Source: Oscillatoria sp. FACHB-1407
GTDB lineage: Bacteria > Cyanobacteriota > Cyanobacteriia > Elainellales > Elainellaceae
NCBI RefSeq assembly: GCF_014697545.1
Contig: NZ_JACJSA010000018.1
Coordinates: forward strand, 107,611 to 171,610
Length of the DNA stretch: 64,000 nt
Reading direction: 5' to 3'
Under the pieces are notes generated by a model. It saw only the letters and a list, made by a program, of their open reading frames with translations, was not told the DNA's origin and made no database searches. The translations under genes and the position numbers were made by a program. Of this stretch, positions 17,974 through 27,634 are shown in pieces. Numbering within the stretch: position 1 is the stretch's first letter; every line of letters begins with the position of its first letter.

Positions 17974-19014
17974 CTATTTATTTGGAAACAACTGTAAACA
18001 CTGCACAACTCGCTCAACTCCTCTGCCATCAACCAGGGTTTGGTTCCGCTGCATCATGTCAGAGCGTTTCGCAGAATTGGAAAGGAGATCAGTTAATGCG
18101 ATCGCGATCGCCTCTATCGTCACATCTCCATGCCAACCCAGGTTGATCACAGCACCCAATTCGCCTAATTTTTCAGCGATCGCCCGTTGGTTCTCTGCCA
18201 AAATCACCATCAGTGTGGGCAACCCCATAAAGGCAAGTTCCCAGGAAGTCGTGCCCCCTGCGGCGATCGCCACATCTGCCCATGCCATGAGTTCGGGCAT
18301 ATTCGTCACATTTTGCTTGAGGTGAATTGAGTCTTGGGACGCCTGCACCACAGATTGTAGAGATTCCCAATGGGGATTACTGCCCCCAATCACAGCGATG
18401 ATTTCCAAGCCCTCAATCTCAATGAGTTGGATGGCTCGCAAAATCTTCAACGTCACATTGTCTGGGTCAGCCCCTCCCATCGTGATCAAAATTTTACAAG
18501 CAGGAGTATTAGATGGTCGCTGCCAACCCTGCCATTGCAAAAACTCTGGTCTGAGCAATGCATAGCGAGTGCCTAATAGCAGTTGAGTGTAAGACTCTCG
18601 ACTCTCGTACAACTCTGGGCACGCATAGACATTCTGATTCAACACTAAATCGGCATCGTAGTGAGAGGCATGTTGATAGTCATCAAAAAACAGTAGGTTC
18701 AAGCCTGCCGCTTTAATCCAGCGTTGGTAGTCTGCGCCAAAGTGATAGCCATCCACATTAATCCAGATCGCTTGATAATGGTGGGCTAGAGCGATCGTTG
18801 CTTGAGCATCGTCCAAGCTACCCAGTTCATGCGGAATGTTAATGAGCTGAATGTCTAATGTTTGAAGACGACTGACTAGATTGGGGGTGATTTGAGCCGC
18901 GACAACAATCGGGTGATGTCCTGCCGACTGCAAGCCTTGAGCCAGAGCCAGACAACGCATGATATGACCAGTCCCAATTCGGGTAGAAGCATCTGCGCGA
19001 ATCAGAATAACCAT
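17974..19014 (-). CDS. pseG: UDP-sugar hydrolase PseG
   Basis: A 346-residue GT-B-fold hydrolase that removes UDP from the 2,4-diamido-2,4,6-trideoxy-altrose intermediate before PseI acts. The N-terminus VILIRADASTRIGTGHIMRC is the PseG/SpsG signature with the catalytic His region. LFFDDYQHASHYDADLVLNQ and ITMGGADPDN follow, and AWADVAIAAGGTTSWELAFM forms the nucleotide-binding C-terminal region. The length is close to the usual 270-360. It lies on the same strand as the other pse genes but is separated from pseI by the accessory segment, and from the next pse gene by a repeat and two methyltransferases. Confidence 0.88.
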   Translation of the reverse strand: MVILIRADASTRIGTGHIMRCLALAQGLQSAGHHPIVVAAQITPNLVSRLQTLDIQLINIPHELGSLDDAQATIALAHHYQAIWINVDGYHFGADYQRWIKAAGLNLLFFDDYQHASHYDADLVLNQNVYACPELYESRESYTQLLLGTRYALLRPEFLQWQGWQRPSNTPACKILITMGGADPDNVTLKILRAIQLIEIEGLEIIAVIGGSNPHWESLQSVVQASQDSIHLKQNVTNMPELMAWADVAIAAGGTTSWELAFMGLPTLMVILAENQRAIAEKLGELGAVINLGWHGDVTIEAIAIALTDLLSNSAKRSDMMQRNQTLVDGRGVERVVQCLQLFPNK

Positions 19015-19454
19015 TTTTGTCCGTTAAATTTCTGATTCCTCTGCCTGCGGTATCTCCCTTGAAAAGCTACGGTGTAAACATCTCTGCTTCTTCCAATGAG
19101 GTACTCAGTTACCTTTATTAGCTTGAAAACCAGGCATTGGGGGATTCTCCCCCAAACCCCCAATTGGGGGACGCTACTGTCTCCCCCAAACCCCCTAGCA
19201 GAAGGTGTTTCGGTTAACCCAAAGGCGCGCTTCGCATCTATACCAAGTACGGGTGCTTCTGATCGGGTCAAGCTCCTTGAAAAAGGCTCAAGATCCCCCA
19301 GTTTTGGGGGATTTAGGGGGCTAAGAGAACTTGTGTATACACAGCATCCCTGAAAAGAGGGATGAAGTCGTATCTCTTCCCTTAAAGGGAGGAGCAGGGG
19401 GGAATTTGTTGGTCGCAACATCTTCAGCGTTGGGATTGACTTTATGAATTTGCT
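19015..19454. other. Spacer carrying dispersed repeat copy A
   Basis: No gene. Most of the spacer is repeat copy A (19067-19343). Open frames inside it recur in the other copies and come from the repeat. Confidence 0.6.
19067..19343 (+). repeat. Dispersed 220-277 bp repeat, copy A
   Basis: The most complete copy. It starts near CTACGGTGTAAACATCTCTG and runs through CCAGGCATTGGGGGATTCTC, CCTAGCAGAAGGTGTTTCGG and GGCGCGCTTCGCATCTATAC to ACTTGTGTATACACAG. The same order of blocks is found inverted at 37166-37384 and 49302-49576. The ends (GTGTAAACATCT and TGTGTATACACAAGT, read inward) are weakly inverted, as in MITEs. Confidence 0.75.
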
Positions 19455-20450
19455 CTAATATTTCCTAGCAACTAGCAGCATATTAGACGAGAGTTTGTTA
19501 TCGGATAAGAAGTTTTGAAAGGCTTCTCCTTTCGTCTCCCATTCGTCAATCAATACTTGTTTGAGGAAGGGTTGTTGACTAATATCAAACTCACCCGATA
19601 AGACCTTTTTACGAACTAGTTCGGCATCTAATCGTCCAGGGGTTTGCTGCTCAATCACCTCAAAACCACAGGACTCTAATAATTGAGCTAAAGAGCCAGG
19701 ATGAAATAAATTTAAGTGCTCATTATCTACTGCACTAGATTGTTCTTTGAGGGTGACAATATCAAACCCTTTGATATTTGGACAGGTAACAATAAAAATG
19801 CCTCCCGGTGATAGCAAGTCATAGCATTTCATCAGGAATTCACGAGGGGAAAACAGGTGCTCAATCACCTCAAAATTAACAATGACGTTGATGGGTTCAG
19901 CCCCAAAATCAATGTGCTCGATAGGTTTCTCAATGATTTTAAGACCGCGATCGCGACAGGTCTGTGCCAGGTCCGGCGTGGGTTCCACTCCAATTACCTG
20001 CTGAAATACCTCTGTTTTTTGCATCTCTTCGCAAAAGATACCAAATCCGGCTCCCACTTCTAAAAGGGTTTGAGTCGGCACGTTGAATCGATGACAAATA
20101 TCTAGGACTTTTTGCACCCGTGGCTTAAAGATTTTTTCGCGTCGAGCCGCTTCTGAAGCCGGGAAAATATATTTGTTCCAATAAGCGTAATTTTCCGATT
20201 CTCGATAGTATTCGTCTAAATGGTCAGGGCAAGGACGGGGATTAGCATATACGGTTTCACATTGCTCACAAATAACGAATTGAATCTCGTATTTTTCGTA
20301 GGCTTTTTGACTTTCAGAGGAACCACAAGCAGGGCAATTGACATGAACAAATTCATGCTTGTGTTGGAGCAATCGTCGGATATCCGCAGCAAGCCGCGCC
20401 GCTTGATCCTTCATCAATTCATCGGGTCGAATTTCTGATTCTTTTAGCAT
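19455..20450 (-). CDS. Methyltransferase with N-terminal zinc-ribbon-like motif
   Basis: About 331 residues from ATG 20450. A longer frame would overlap the upstream gene. The N-terminal part has two Cys pairs (NCPACGSS, VICEQCETVYANPRP), as in sugar C-methyltransferases and the methyltransferase_11/12 proteins of nonulosonate clusters. The SAM fold follows with TLLEVGAGFGIFCEEMQ and VNFEVIEHLFSPREFL. It lies 11 bases behind the upstream methyltransferase gene, so they form one operon. It probably methylates a nucleotide sugar or the finished glycan. Confidence 0.82.
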   Translation of the reverse strand: MLKESEIRPDELMKDQAARLAADIRRLLQHKHEFVHVNCPACGSSESQKAYEKYEIQFVICEQCETVYANPRPCPDHLDEYYRESENYAYWNKYIFPASEAARREKIFKPRVQKVLDICHRFNVPTQTLLEVGAGFGIFCEEMQKTEVFQQVIGVEPTPDLAQTCRDRGLKIIEKPIEHIDFGAEPINVIVNFEVIEHLFSPREFLMKCYDLLSPGGIFIVTCPNIKGFDIVTLKEQSSAVDNEHLNLFHPGSLAQLLESCGFEVIEQQTPGRLDAELVRKKVLSGEFDISQQPFLKQVLIDEWETKGEAFQNFLSDNKLSSNMLLVARKY

Positions 20451-20461
20451 AGTTTCTAACT

Positions 20462-21274
20462 TCACAAGCGAATTGCACAAGAGCCAAATGTGCTGCACAT
20501 AAACATCAATTTCCAGCGATCGCCTTCATCCACATTCAGAGTGGATGGATAGGTTTTATCCTGAAGTAAAGGCGGAGGTAAAATGTGAAAGTTAATAAAT
20601 CCTTGCTTTAATTCTTTGAAATTAAACTTTTTGAGTTTGTGATGGTAGGAAAGAGGATTTTCTCGAACATTGTATGCAGCCTTAGATGAACCCTCACTAT
20701 GAGTTAGCAAGCTAGATAATTTGGCATGCTGTAAAGCATCGGTAACGAAATAATCTTTAAAGAACTCCACTGTGTAGTGATTCAAACTAAACAAATCAAA
20801 CAACTCATTTGAATGAGTCACGATTAGATATCCTCCCGGTTTTACAATCCGAGAGGCTTCCTGATAGAAAATGAGTTCTTCTTCGTCCGTTAGATAGGCT
20901 AAGACATTAAAACTGAGTAAGCCATCCAATGAGGCAGAGCCAATTTGCTTAAGGTAGTTCACATCAGCTACCTGAATGAGGGAACTGTCAAATCCCCAAC
21001 TGGTTAACCGTTGCTGCCCAATCTGGATCATCTCAGGAGCAATATCAATCCCTTCAATGTTGCCCCCTGTTTCTAAGAACCACGGAAACAAAATGGCATC
21101 CCCACAGCCAAAATCAAAAATTTGTTTGCCTGGTTGAAACAGTTCCTCTGGAATTAGCGATCGAATAACTTCAAGGCGATGTTTGTGATAGTCATTCTCC
21201 AAAGCATCTGAATATTGGTTCGCTACATCTGCCCAATATTGTTTGGAATCCAGATCCTGTCCTAGCTTCTCCAT
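20462..21274 (-). CDS. Class I SAM-dependent methyltransferase
   Basis: A 270-residue methyltransferase with the SAM motif IFDFGCGDAILFPWFLETGG, the acidic end GIDIAPEMI, and a VKPGGYLIVTHSNELF strand. The N-terminal segment KQYWADVANQYSDALENDYH resembles methyltransferases of sugar and small-molecule pathways. It lies between the PseA-type amidotransferase (about 40 bases upstream) and another methyltransferase (11 bases downstream), so it belongs to the Pse operon. Its acceptor is unknown. Confidence 0.82.
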   Translation of the reverse strand: MEKLGQDLDSKQYWADVANQYSDALENDYHKHRLEVIRSLIPEELFQPGKQIFDFGCGDAILFPWFLETGGNIEGIDIAPEMIQIGQQRLTSWGFDSSLIQVADVNYLKQIGSASLDGLLSFNVLAYLTDEEELIFYQEASRIVKPGGYLIVTHSNELFDLFSLNHYTVEFFKDYFVTDALQHAKLSSLLTHSEGSSKAAYNVRENPLSYHHKLKKFNFKELKQGFINFHILPPPLLQDKTYPSTLNVDEGDRWKLMFMCSTFGSCAIRL

Positions 21275-21315
21275 AATTTTTCCAATTTAATGATTTCAGC
21301 ATTTTATAACTCCGC

Positions 21316-22497
21316 TTACTTCGCCACTGCACCATAAGCAGATGGTTCGCCCCAGATATTATCTTTGACCCACTGCCCATCCTCAACCCGCCAGACTCGC
21401 GGATCGCGGAAGGTATCGCAGGTTATGTCAAACTCTTCTTCAGTCATCCCGACATATTCCAACCATCGCTCCAGGTCGCGTCGGGGCTTAACATGGTCGT
21501 ATTTCCGAACCATCTCAATGCCCTGTTCGCGGGTCATCACCCCTGCCCGAATGTCTTTGCAGGCGTGATCAGAACCTCGCCCGTAGCCAAACTTGATGAA
21601 TTTGAGGTAGTCGTGGATGCCGTTTTCGTGCATATCATCCAGGTTGGAAATGGTTCGGTAGGTGCGTTCAAAAGCCTGTTGAGCAGGCTTCCAACCATAC
21701 TGCTCCATCACCAGTTTGGAGTGTTCATTGGCTTCCCAATTGACAAAATTGCTAAGGTAAATTCCTCGCACCTCCACCTCATCAATCTCATCATCGGAGG
21801 GATACTGTGCCCACAACAAATCTTTAGCGGTTAACCCTTCCTTCACGTCAGGTCGTCCTAACTTTTCTAAGCCCTCATCGGTGAAGTCATCCCAGTCGTA
21901 GCCGCGCAGGGCGTGTTCCAGTCGAAACTTGGCAGTGAACTCCACCAGATCATTGTAGGAATACATGCCCCCCAAATCCATAAATCCATGCTCACCCCAC
22001 AACATGAGGGGCACTTTGTAGCGCACTGCCACCTGAATCGGCACAGTAAAAATGCCACAGTGGGCATGCCAGTTCATATCACCCTGAACCTTAAAGCCCA
22101 ACCGATTCATCTTAATCAGCGTATCCACACCGGGACGCACAATGATGTGGTCGCAGTCAAACACCTCGCGCATCCGATACAGGTTGTATTCCCCTTCGGG
22201 CAGGTAGTTATTGCCGTGGTAGGTGACAAGCAGTGGCTTTAACCCCAATTCTTTGACCGCAATATGGGTCTGAAAATAGCTGTCCTTGCCACCACTGACC
22301 GGAATCACAATGTCGTAGTTATTGTCACTGCGATATTCATCGGCTAACTCTTTGAGCCACTGCCAGCGTTGCTCCCAGTCAATATTCTTTTTCTGGTCGT
22401 GAACTCGACACCCCGAACAAACCCCATGCTCATCAAAGGTGAGAGGAGCCGCACTAACAGCGGGATAGACACATCGAGTGCAATATTGAACTGGCAT
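21316..22497 (-). CDS. pseA: N-acetyl sugar amidotransferase (PseA/WbpG family)
   Basis: About 393 residues from ATG 22497. An upstream in-frame start at 22554 would add a non-conserved 19-residue tail overlapping a palindrome. Two Cys pairs (Cys6/Cys9 in CTRC, Cys27/Cys30 in CSGC) and the ATP-pyrophosphatase loop VSGGKDS (residues 67-73) are diagnostic. The family activates an N-acetyl sugar with ATP and, with ammonia delivered by HisH/HisF-type partners, makes an amidino sugar. In Campylobacter, PseA is needed for the acetamidino form of pseudaminic acid and neighbours hisH and hisF homologues. The same three genes are adjacent here. Confidence 0.88.
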   Translation of the reverse strand: MPVQYCTRCVYPAVSAAPLTFDEHGVCSGCRVHDQKKNIDWEQRWQWLKELADEYRSDNNYDIVIPVSGGKDSYFQTHIAVKELGLKPLLVTYHGNNYLPEGEYNLYRMREVFDCDHIIVRPGVDTLIKMNRLGFKVQGDMNWHAHCGIFTVPIQVAVRYKVPLMLWGEHGFMDLGGMYSYNDLVEFTAKFRLEHALRGYDWDDFTDEGLEKLGRPDVKEGLTAKDLLWAQYPSDDEIDEVEVRGIYLSNFVNWEANEHSKLVMEQYGWKPAQQAFERTYRTISNLDDMHENGIHDYLKFIKFGYGRGSDHACKDIRAGVMTREQGIEMVRKYDHVKPRRDLERWLEYVGMTEEEFDITCDTFRDPRVWRVEDGQWVKDNIWGEPSAYGAVAK

Positions 22498-22540
22498 GGG
22501 TGGATATAGATTGATGAGTACATCAAAACTTAAATGTATT

Positions 22541-22560
22541 GGTGCGTTGAGCAACGCACC
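22541..22560. repeat. Extragenic palindrome GGTGCGTT...AACGCACC
   Basis: Eight-base arms with a four-base loop, followed by CTACA. This is a common cyanobacterial intergenic palindrome type. It lies in the 113-base spacer between the hisF-like gene and pseA and might form a hairpin in the mRNA. Confidence 0.6.
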
Positions 22561-22610
22561 CTACAAAATACTGCGGGAATCATACCGCTTTTTGCAGAGC
22601 TTTAGGCAAG

Positions 22611-23399
22611 CTAGAGGCGAATGTCAACCCCTGCCTTTGCTAAAGCTCGTTTGCCACCTTTATCCGACAGTTCCTTGAAGTGCCAAATGTTTGCTGCTGC
22701 AACCGCTGCTGCTCCTGCCCGAATACCCTCAGCGTAATGTTCGTAGCGTCCGACTCCACCACAGGCAATCACCGGAATGGTCGTTGCCGCCGCAACGGTA
22801 TTGATTAGATCGAGGTCGTAGCCTTTGCCCGTGCCATCGCGATCGATACTGTTGAGCAAGATTTCACCCGCACCTCGTTGCTCCACTTCTCGTGCCCATT
22901 CTTCCGGTTTTTTGCCTGTTGGTTCTTGTCCCCCATCAATGAAGACTTCAGTTTGTCCATCGGGATGACGCAACACATCAATGCTAACGACGATCGCCTG
23001 ACTGCCAAAAATCGTTGCTCCCTGGGTAATGAGGTCGGGCGATCGCACCGCAGCGGTATTGAGCGTAATCTTGTCGGCTCCTCGGCTAATCCGTTGGCGC
23101 ATATCTTCTACGGTGCGAATGCGTCCACCCCAGGTGAGCGGCATGAAACAGGTTTTGCTCACCTCATCCAAGATATCAAGGGGATTGGTTAAACCTTTGA
23201 TTTTATGGTCATCGCGCCGCAGGTCGTACTGATCGTCTCGACTGATATCTAAATAGATCAACTCATCGACATTCCATTCATTAAATCGCTGGACTTCGTG
23301 AATGGGGTTACCAATAATTTGGTGAATCTTAAATAGCTCACTACGAATTAGTAATCCGTTTTTGAGTAGAAGGATCGGGATTAAACGTTTTTTAAGCAT
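22611..23399 (-). CDS. hisF: HisF-like cyclase subunit of the sugar amidotransferase system
   Basis: A 262-residue (beta/alpha)8-barrel homologous to imidazole glycerol phosphate synthase HisF. It begins [14 protein letters not shown], so the catalytic Asp11 of true HisF (CLDVKDG) is Leu11, whereas the second Asp is kept in [12 protein letters not shown]. Such D11-less HisF copies accompany WbpG/PseA-type amidotransferases and probably serve to channel ammonia, not to make histidine. Phosphate-binding ends ([15 protein letters not shown]) remain. It lies between the HisH-like and PseA-type genes in the same direction. Confidence 0.86.
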   Translation of the reverse strand: MLKKRLIPILLLKNGLLIRSELFKIHQIIGNPIHEVQRFNEWNVDELIYLDISRDDQYDLRRDDHKIKGLTNPLDILDEVSKTCFMPLTWGGRIRTVEDMRQRISRGADKITLNTAAVRSPDLITQGATIFGSQAIVVSIDVLRHPDGQTEVFIDGGQEPTGKKPEEWAREVEQRGAGEILLNSIDRDGTGKGYDLDLINTVAAATTIPVIACGGVGRYEHYAEGIRAGAAAVAAANIWHFKELSDKGGKRALAKAGVDIRL

Positions 23400-23426
23400 G
23401 GTTCAACCTGCTTTGAAGACAGTTTT

Positions 23427-23459
23427 AGATCTCCAACTTCTTAAAGAAGTTGGAGATCT
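23427..23459. repeat. Perfect 16-bp-arm palindrome between hisH-like and hisF-like genes
   Basis: AGATCTCCAACTTCTT and its exact reverse complement flank a single A. It starts at the hisH stop codon and lies 28 bases before the hisF start. It is either a repeated extragenic palindrome or an mRNA hairpin that tunes expression of the downstream hisF-like and pseA genes. Confidence 0.75.
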
Positions 23460-24091
23460 CAGATGCCGGATAAGAAATTTTTGAGCAGTGCCAATCCTAC
23501 TTTTTGGCTTTTTTCAGGATGAAATTGAGTGGCGTAAATATTATCAAATTCGATGCTGGCAACAAACTCTGTTCCGTGAGTGGTCGTGGCACTCACCATG
23601 CTGCGATCGCTCGGCTTCAACACATAACTATGAACGAAATAGAAAGTCGGTGTTTTAGTGAAACCAGCATATAAGCCATCTGACTTTAAGATCTGAGCAT
23701 CATTCCATCCAATGTGGGGAATGCGAATATCTGGATCGTTGGCTGGTAGGCGTTCTACCGTTCCGGCAACCCAATCTAAACCTTTGTGAGTCCCATGCTC
23801 TGTGCCCATGGTTGCCAAGAGTTGCATTCCCAAACAAATCCCCAAGAAAGGTTTTTTGTTTTCTCTAACTTCTTTCTCTAAAGCAGAAATCCAACCTTGA
23901 GTTTGCAGATTATTCATCGCATCCCCAAACGCTCCAACTCCCGGCAAAATAATGTGACTGAATTGGATCAGTTCAGTCGGGTGATCAACAATTTGAACCG
24001 GAAACTGGAGGGAGGCGATCGCATTAGCAACAGATCGAAGGTTACCCATGCCATAGTTAATAATGCCGACCAATGGTTGTTTTTCAGTCAT
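23459..24091 (-). CDS. hisH: HisH-like glutamine amidotransferase subunit
   Basis: A 210-residue class I glutaminase. The nucleophile Cys86 is in FLGICLGMQLL, and the catalytic His/Glu pair is in ATQFHPEKS near residues 190-195. The N-terminus GIINYGMGNLRSVANAI is typical of HisH. It would release ammonia from glutamine for the PseA-type enzyme through the HisF-like partner. Adjacency to those genes and to pse genes argues against a role in histidine synthesis. It lies six bases behind the methyltransferase gene upstream. Confidence 0.88.
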   Translation of the reverse strand: MTEKQPLVGIINYGMGNLRSVANAIASLQFPVQIVDHPTELIQFSHIILPGVGAFGDAMNNLQTQGWISALEKEVRENKKPFLGICLGMQLLATMGTEHGTHKGLDWVAGTVERLPANDPDIRIPHIGWNDAQILKSDGLYAGFTKTPTFYFVHSYVLKPSDRSMVSATTTHGTEFVASIEFDNIYATQFHPEKSQKVGLALLKNFLSGI

Positions 24092-24097
24092 ACAAGA

Positions 24098-24709
24098 TCA
24101 GGCTATTTTCTCTAGTAAAAACCAGGTCGTGTTATCCCAGGAAGGATTAACCTGTTGCCACAAAAAACCATAATCTACAACCGAAACTTGTTGGGTTTGC
24201 TCAATGAACTCTCTGGCAAAATCTCGCTTAAATAACTTCTCTGAATGACCACGATAGCTGAGTTCTACTGGCACTGGGTTGAAGTATTCGTTGATTAGAA
24301 TATAGCGGTTTGAGAGATCATACATCTTCTGATAAATCAGGGGTAGATCATCAGGGTTAATGTGAATTAATACTCCACAAGTAAATACCAGATCAAAGGT
24401 TTGATTAGGCTGAAATTCTTGAATTGATACGTGAACTGCGCTTACATTAGAAATTGCTTTTAGAGTGGTGAATGCTACTGGATTTAGCTCAACTCCAGTT
24501 AACTCAAAATTAGAGCTAAGATGAGCGATCGCCTGAAGATTATGTCCCCGATTGGCTCCCAACTCACAAATGGTTCTAACCCCAAACGTTTTGCTTAAAA
24601 TGTTAGCAAAGAAGGGTTGCCGTTGTTCCCACAAAATATCGTTGCGTTGAGTATAGTCATTACCAAACTGCCCTTCCCAAAAGAGTTCTTGTTCCGTTTT
24701 AGATCTCAT
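24098..24709 (-). CDS. Pseudaminic acid biosynthesis-associated methyltransferase
   Basis: A 203-residue methyltransferase of the type found beside pse genes (TIGR03587-like). The N-terminus TEQELFWEGQFGNDYTQRND is typical of that group. The SAM motif is ICELGANRGHNLQAI, and TCGVLIHINPDDLP and LINEYFNPVPVELSYRGH follow. It starts at 24709, sharing one base with the end of the pseF gene, so the two are translationally coupled. Its acceptor is not known for the family, but the tight linkage indicates that it acts on Pse or a precursor. Confidence 0.85.
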   Translation of the reverse strand: MRSKTEQELFWEGQFGNDYTQRNDILWEQRQPFFANILSKTFGVRTICELGANRGHNLQAIAHLSSNFELTGVELNPVAFTTLKAISNVSAVHVSIQEFQPNQTFDLVFTCGVLIHINPDDLPLIYQKMYDLSNRYILINEYFNPVPVELSYRGHSEKLFKRDFAREFIEQTQQVSVVDYGFLWQQVNPSWDNTTWFLLEKIA

Positions 24710-25455
24710 TACTCTCCTAACTTCTTTTGTTGAATGTGGGCATTAATTTGCGTTAAATGTGGTTTTGCTTTCAACAACTCTAAAATATCATCCATCATAA
24801 AAAGGCGATCGGGCTGATATAACGCCTGATACACCGCTTCAATAAACTCTAAGTCTTCAGGGGTATCAAGTGTCCAACGATAATGAGAGAGGTCTTCATC
24901 ATAATGTTGATTATGGAGTGCAAAAATTTGAGGATGTTGATAGATGTAGGGGGTCACATGCTCCCTTTCATAGGGTTGATCAGCGTTGTGGTAAGCAATT
25001 TCCAAAGTGTTAAACGTAAATACTTCTGCATCTAAACCAATTGGATAGCTGCGCTCAAGTGTATTGCTGAGGTAATCGATGGATAACCCTGCATCATCCA
25101 TCATGCTAAAGTAATCGAGCAGATTTTCTAATACTTCTGGGTCTAATAGTGGGCAATCTGACGTAACTCGAACGACGACATCAGCATTATATTTTTGTGC
25201 AGCTAGATAATACCGCTCCAAAACATCATTTTCACTCCCTCTAAAACAACTCACACCTGCTTTTTCAGCCTCTTGGGCGATCGCGTCATCTGCTGATTGA
25301 GTCGTCGTCGCAACAATCACTTCATCCACTAAAGGACACGCTTTGACCCGTGTGATGACATGGGACAAAACCGTCTTGCCACAAAGCAATTTCATCACTT
25401 TTCCTGGAAGACGAGTTGACCCCATACGGGCTTGAATAATAGCGGCAGTTTTCAT
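24709..25455 (-). CDS. pseF: SpsF-like cytidylyltransferase (CMP-nonulosonate synthetase)
   Basis: A 248-residue nucleotidyltransferase. The N-terminus TAAIIQARMGSTRLPGKVM is the SpsF/CMP-KDO-synthetase signature, and VVVRVTSDCPLLDPEVL holds the metal-binding Asp. It would activate pseudaminic acid with CTP to CMP-Pse. Many Pse clusters use this SpsF-like form instead of the NeuA-like PseF, so the gene symbol rests on role by context. It overlaps pseC by four bases. Confidence 0.85.
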   Translation of the reverse strand: MKTAAIIQARMGSTRLPGKVMKLLCGKTVLSHVITRVKACPLVDEVIVATTTQSADDAIAQEAEKAGVSCFRGSENDVLERYYLAAQKYNADVVVRVTSDCPLLDPEVLENLLDYFSMMDDAGLSIDYLSNTLERSYPIGLDAEVFTFNTLEIAYHNADQPYEREHVTPYIYQHPQIFALHNQHYDEDLSHYRWTLDTPEDLEFIEAVYQALYQPDRLFMMDDILELLKAKPHLTQINAHIQQKKLGE

Positions 25456-26618
25456 AACAAAACCTCTCGCAAAACAGCCACAACTCTGTCTTGATCTTCT
25501 CCTGTCAATCCGTAATAAATAGGCAGACTAATGGCTTCTTGGTAATAGCGTTCTGCTTCTGGAAAATCCCCCCATAGAAAACCGAGTTGCTGATAGTAAG
25601 GCTGAGTATGAACAGGGATGTAGTGCAGATTCACACCAATGTGATAGTGGCGTAACGCTTCAAAAATCTGACGGTGGGTTTTCTCAATTTTGTCGAGTTT
25701 GAGGCGAATCACATAGAGATGATAGCTCGACTCCGTATCAGGATGTTGCCAGGGCAGAGTGAGCGGCAAATCTTGCAGCAACTGGTTATAGCGATCGGCT
25801 AAAAATCGTCGTCGTTGCACGAACTCATCAAGTCGTTGCAACTGGCTCAAACCCAGTGCTGCTTGAATATCAGTCATGCGGTAATTAAAGCCCAACTCGA
25901 TTTGTTGATAATACCAAGGTCCATGGGAATCTCCCTGCATGAGATCAGGATCGCGAGTAATACCGTGGGTTCTTAGTCGAATCAGTTTCTCATACAAATC
26001 GTCCCGATTGGTTAAAACCATCCCACCTTCGCCTGTCGTGATGATTTTGACCGGATGAAAGCTAAACACTGCCATATCCGAAAACTGACATGAGCCGATT
26101 GGTTGCTGCCTGTAACGACCTCCAATCGCATGGGAAGCATCTTCAATCACACAAAACCCATACTGACGGGCAAGAGAAGCGATCGCTTCCATCTCGCAGG
26201 ATTGCCCTGCTAAATGCACCGGGATCACAATCTTGGGTAAACAACCTTGCCGCTCCGCCCATTGCAACTTGCGCTCTAGCTCAGCGACACTCACGTTATA
26301 GGTATGAGGGTCAATATCAACAAAATCAACATTGCTCCCGCAGTACAGACCACAATTGGCTGACGCAACAAAGGTATTAGGAGACGTCCAGAGAGCGTCT
26401 CCAGTCCCTAGTTCTGCGGCTAAGCAAGCGATGTGCAAGGCAGCAGTAGCATTGGCAACGGCGACAGCATACCGAACCCCACAGTAGCTAGCAACCGCTT
26501 GTTCAAAGCGATCGATGGTTGGTCCTTGGGTAATCCAATCCGATTGCAGCACCTCAACAACAGCATCAATGTCTTGCTGAGTAATGTCTTGCCGTCCGTA
26601 AGGAATAAAAGCCGTCAT
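25452..26618 (-). CDS. pseC: PLP-dependent aminotransferase PseC
   Basis: About 388 residues from ATG 26618. The longer frame to 26672 would overlap pseB. It is a DegT/DnrJ/EryC1/StrS aminotransferase. YGRQDITQQDIDAVVEVLQS opens the fold, ANATAALHIACLAAELGTGD is the PLP phosphate region, and the Schiff-base lysine is in FSFHPVKIITTGEGG. PseC transfers an amino group from glutamate to C4 of the PseB product. It lies 11 bases after pseB and overlaps pseF by four bases. Confidence 0.92.
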   Translation of the reverse strand: MTAFIPYGRQDITQQDIDAVVEVLQSDWITQGPTIDRFEQAVASYCGVRYAVAVANATAALHIACLAAELGTGDALWTSPNTFVASANCGLYCGSNVDFVDIDPHTYNVSVAELERKLQWAERQGCLPKIVIPVHLAGQSCEMEAIASLARQYGFCVIEDASHAIGGRYRQQPIGSCQFSDMAVFSFHPVKIITTGEGGMVLTNRDDLYEKLIRLRTHGITRDPDLMQGDSHGPWYYQQIELGFNYRMTDIQAALGLSQLQRLDEFVQRRRFLADRYNQLLQDLPLTLPWQHPDTESSYHLYVIRLKLDKIEKTHRQIFEALRHYHIGVNLHYIPVHTQPYYQQLGFLWGDFPEAERYYQEAISLPIYYGLTGEDQDRVVAVLREVLL

Positions 26619-26629
26619 GTAGAGAGGGA

Positions 26630-27634
<1,005 letters not shown>

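Noticed and set aside
19096..19353. 85-residue frame with PPNPLAEG
   Set aside because: It lies wholly inside repeat copy A and recurs in the other copies; likely a by-product of the repeat.
22611..24091. hisF and hisH as histidine-synthesis genes
   Set aside because: HisF has lost Asp11, the pair is embedded among pse genes next to a sugar amidotransferase, and no other his gene is near.
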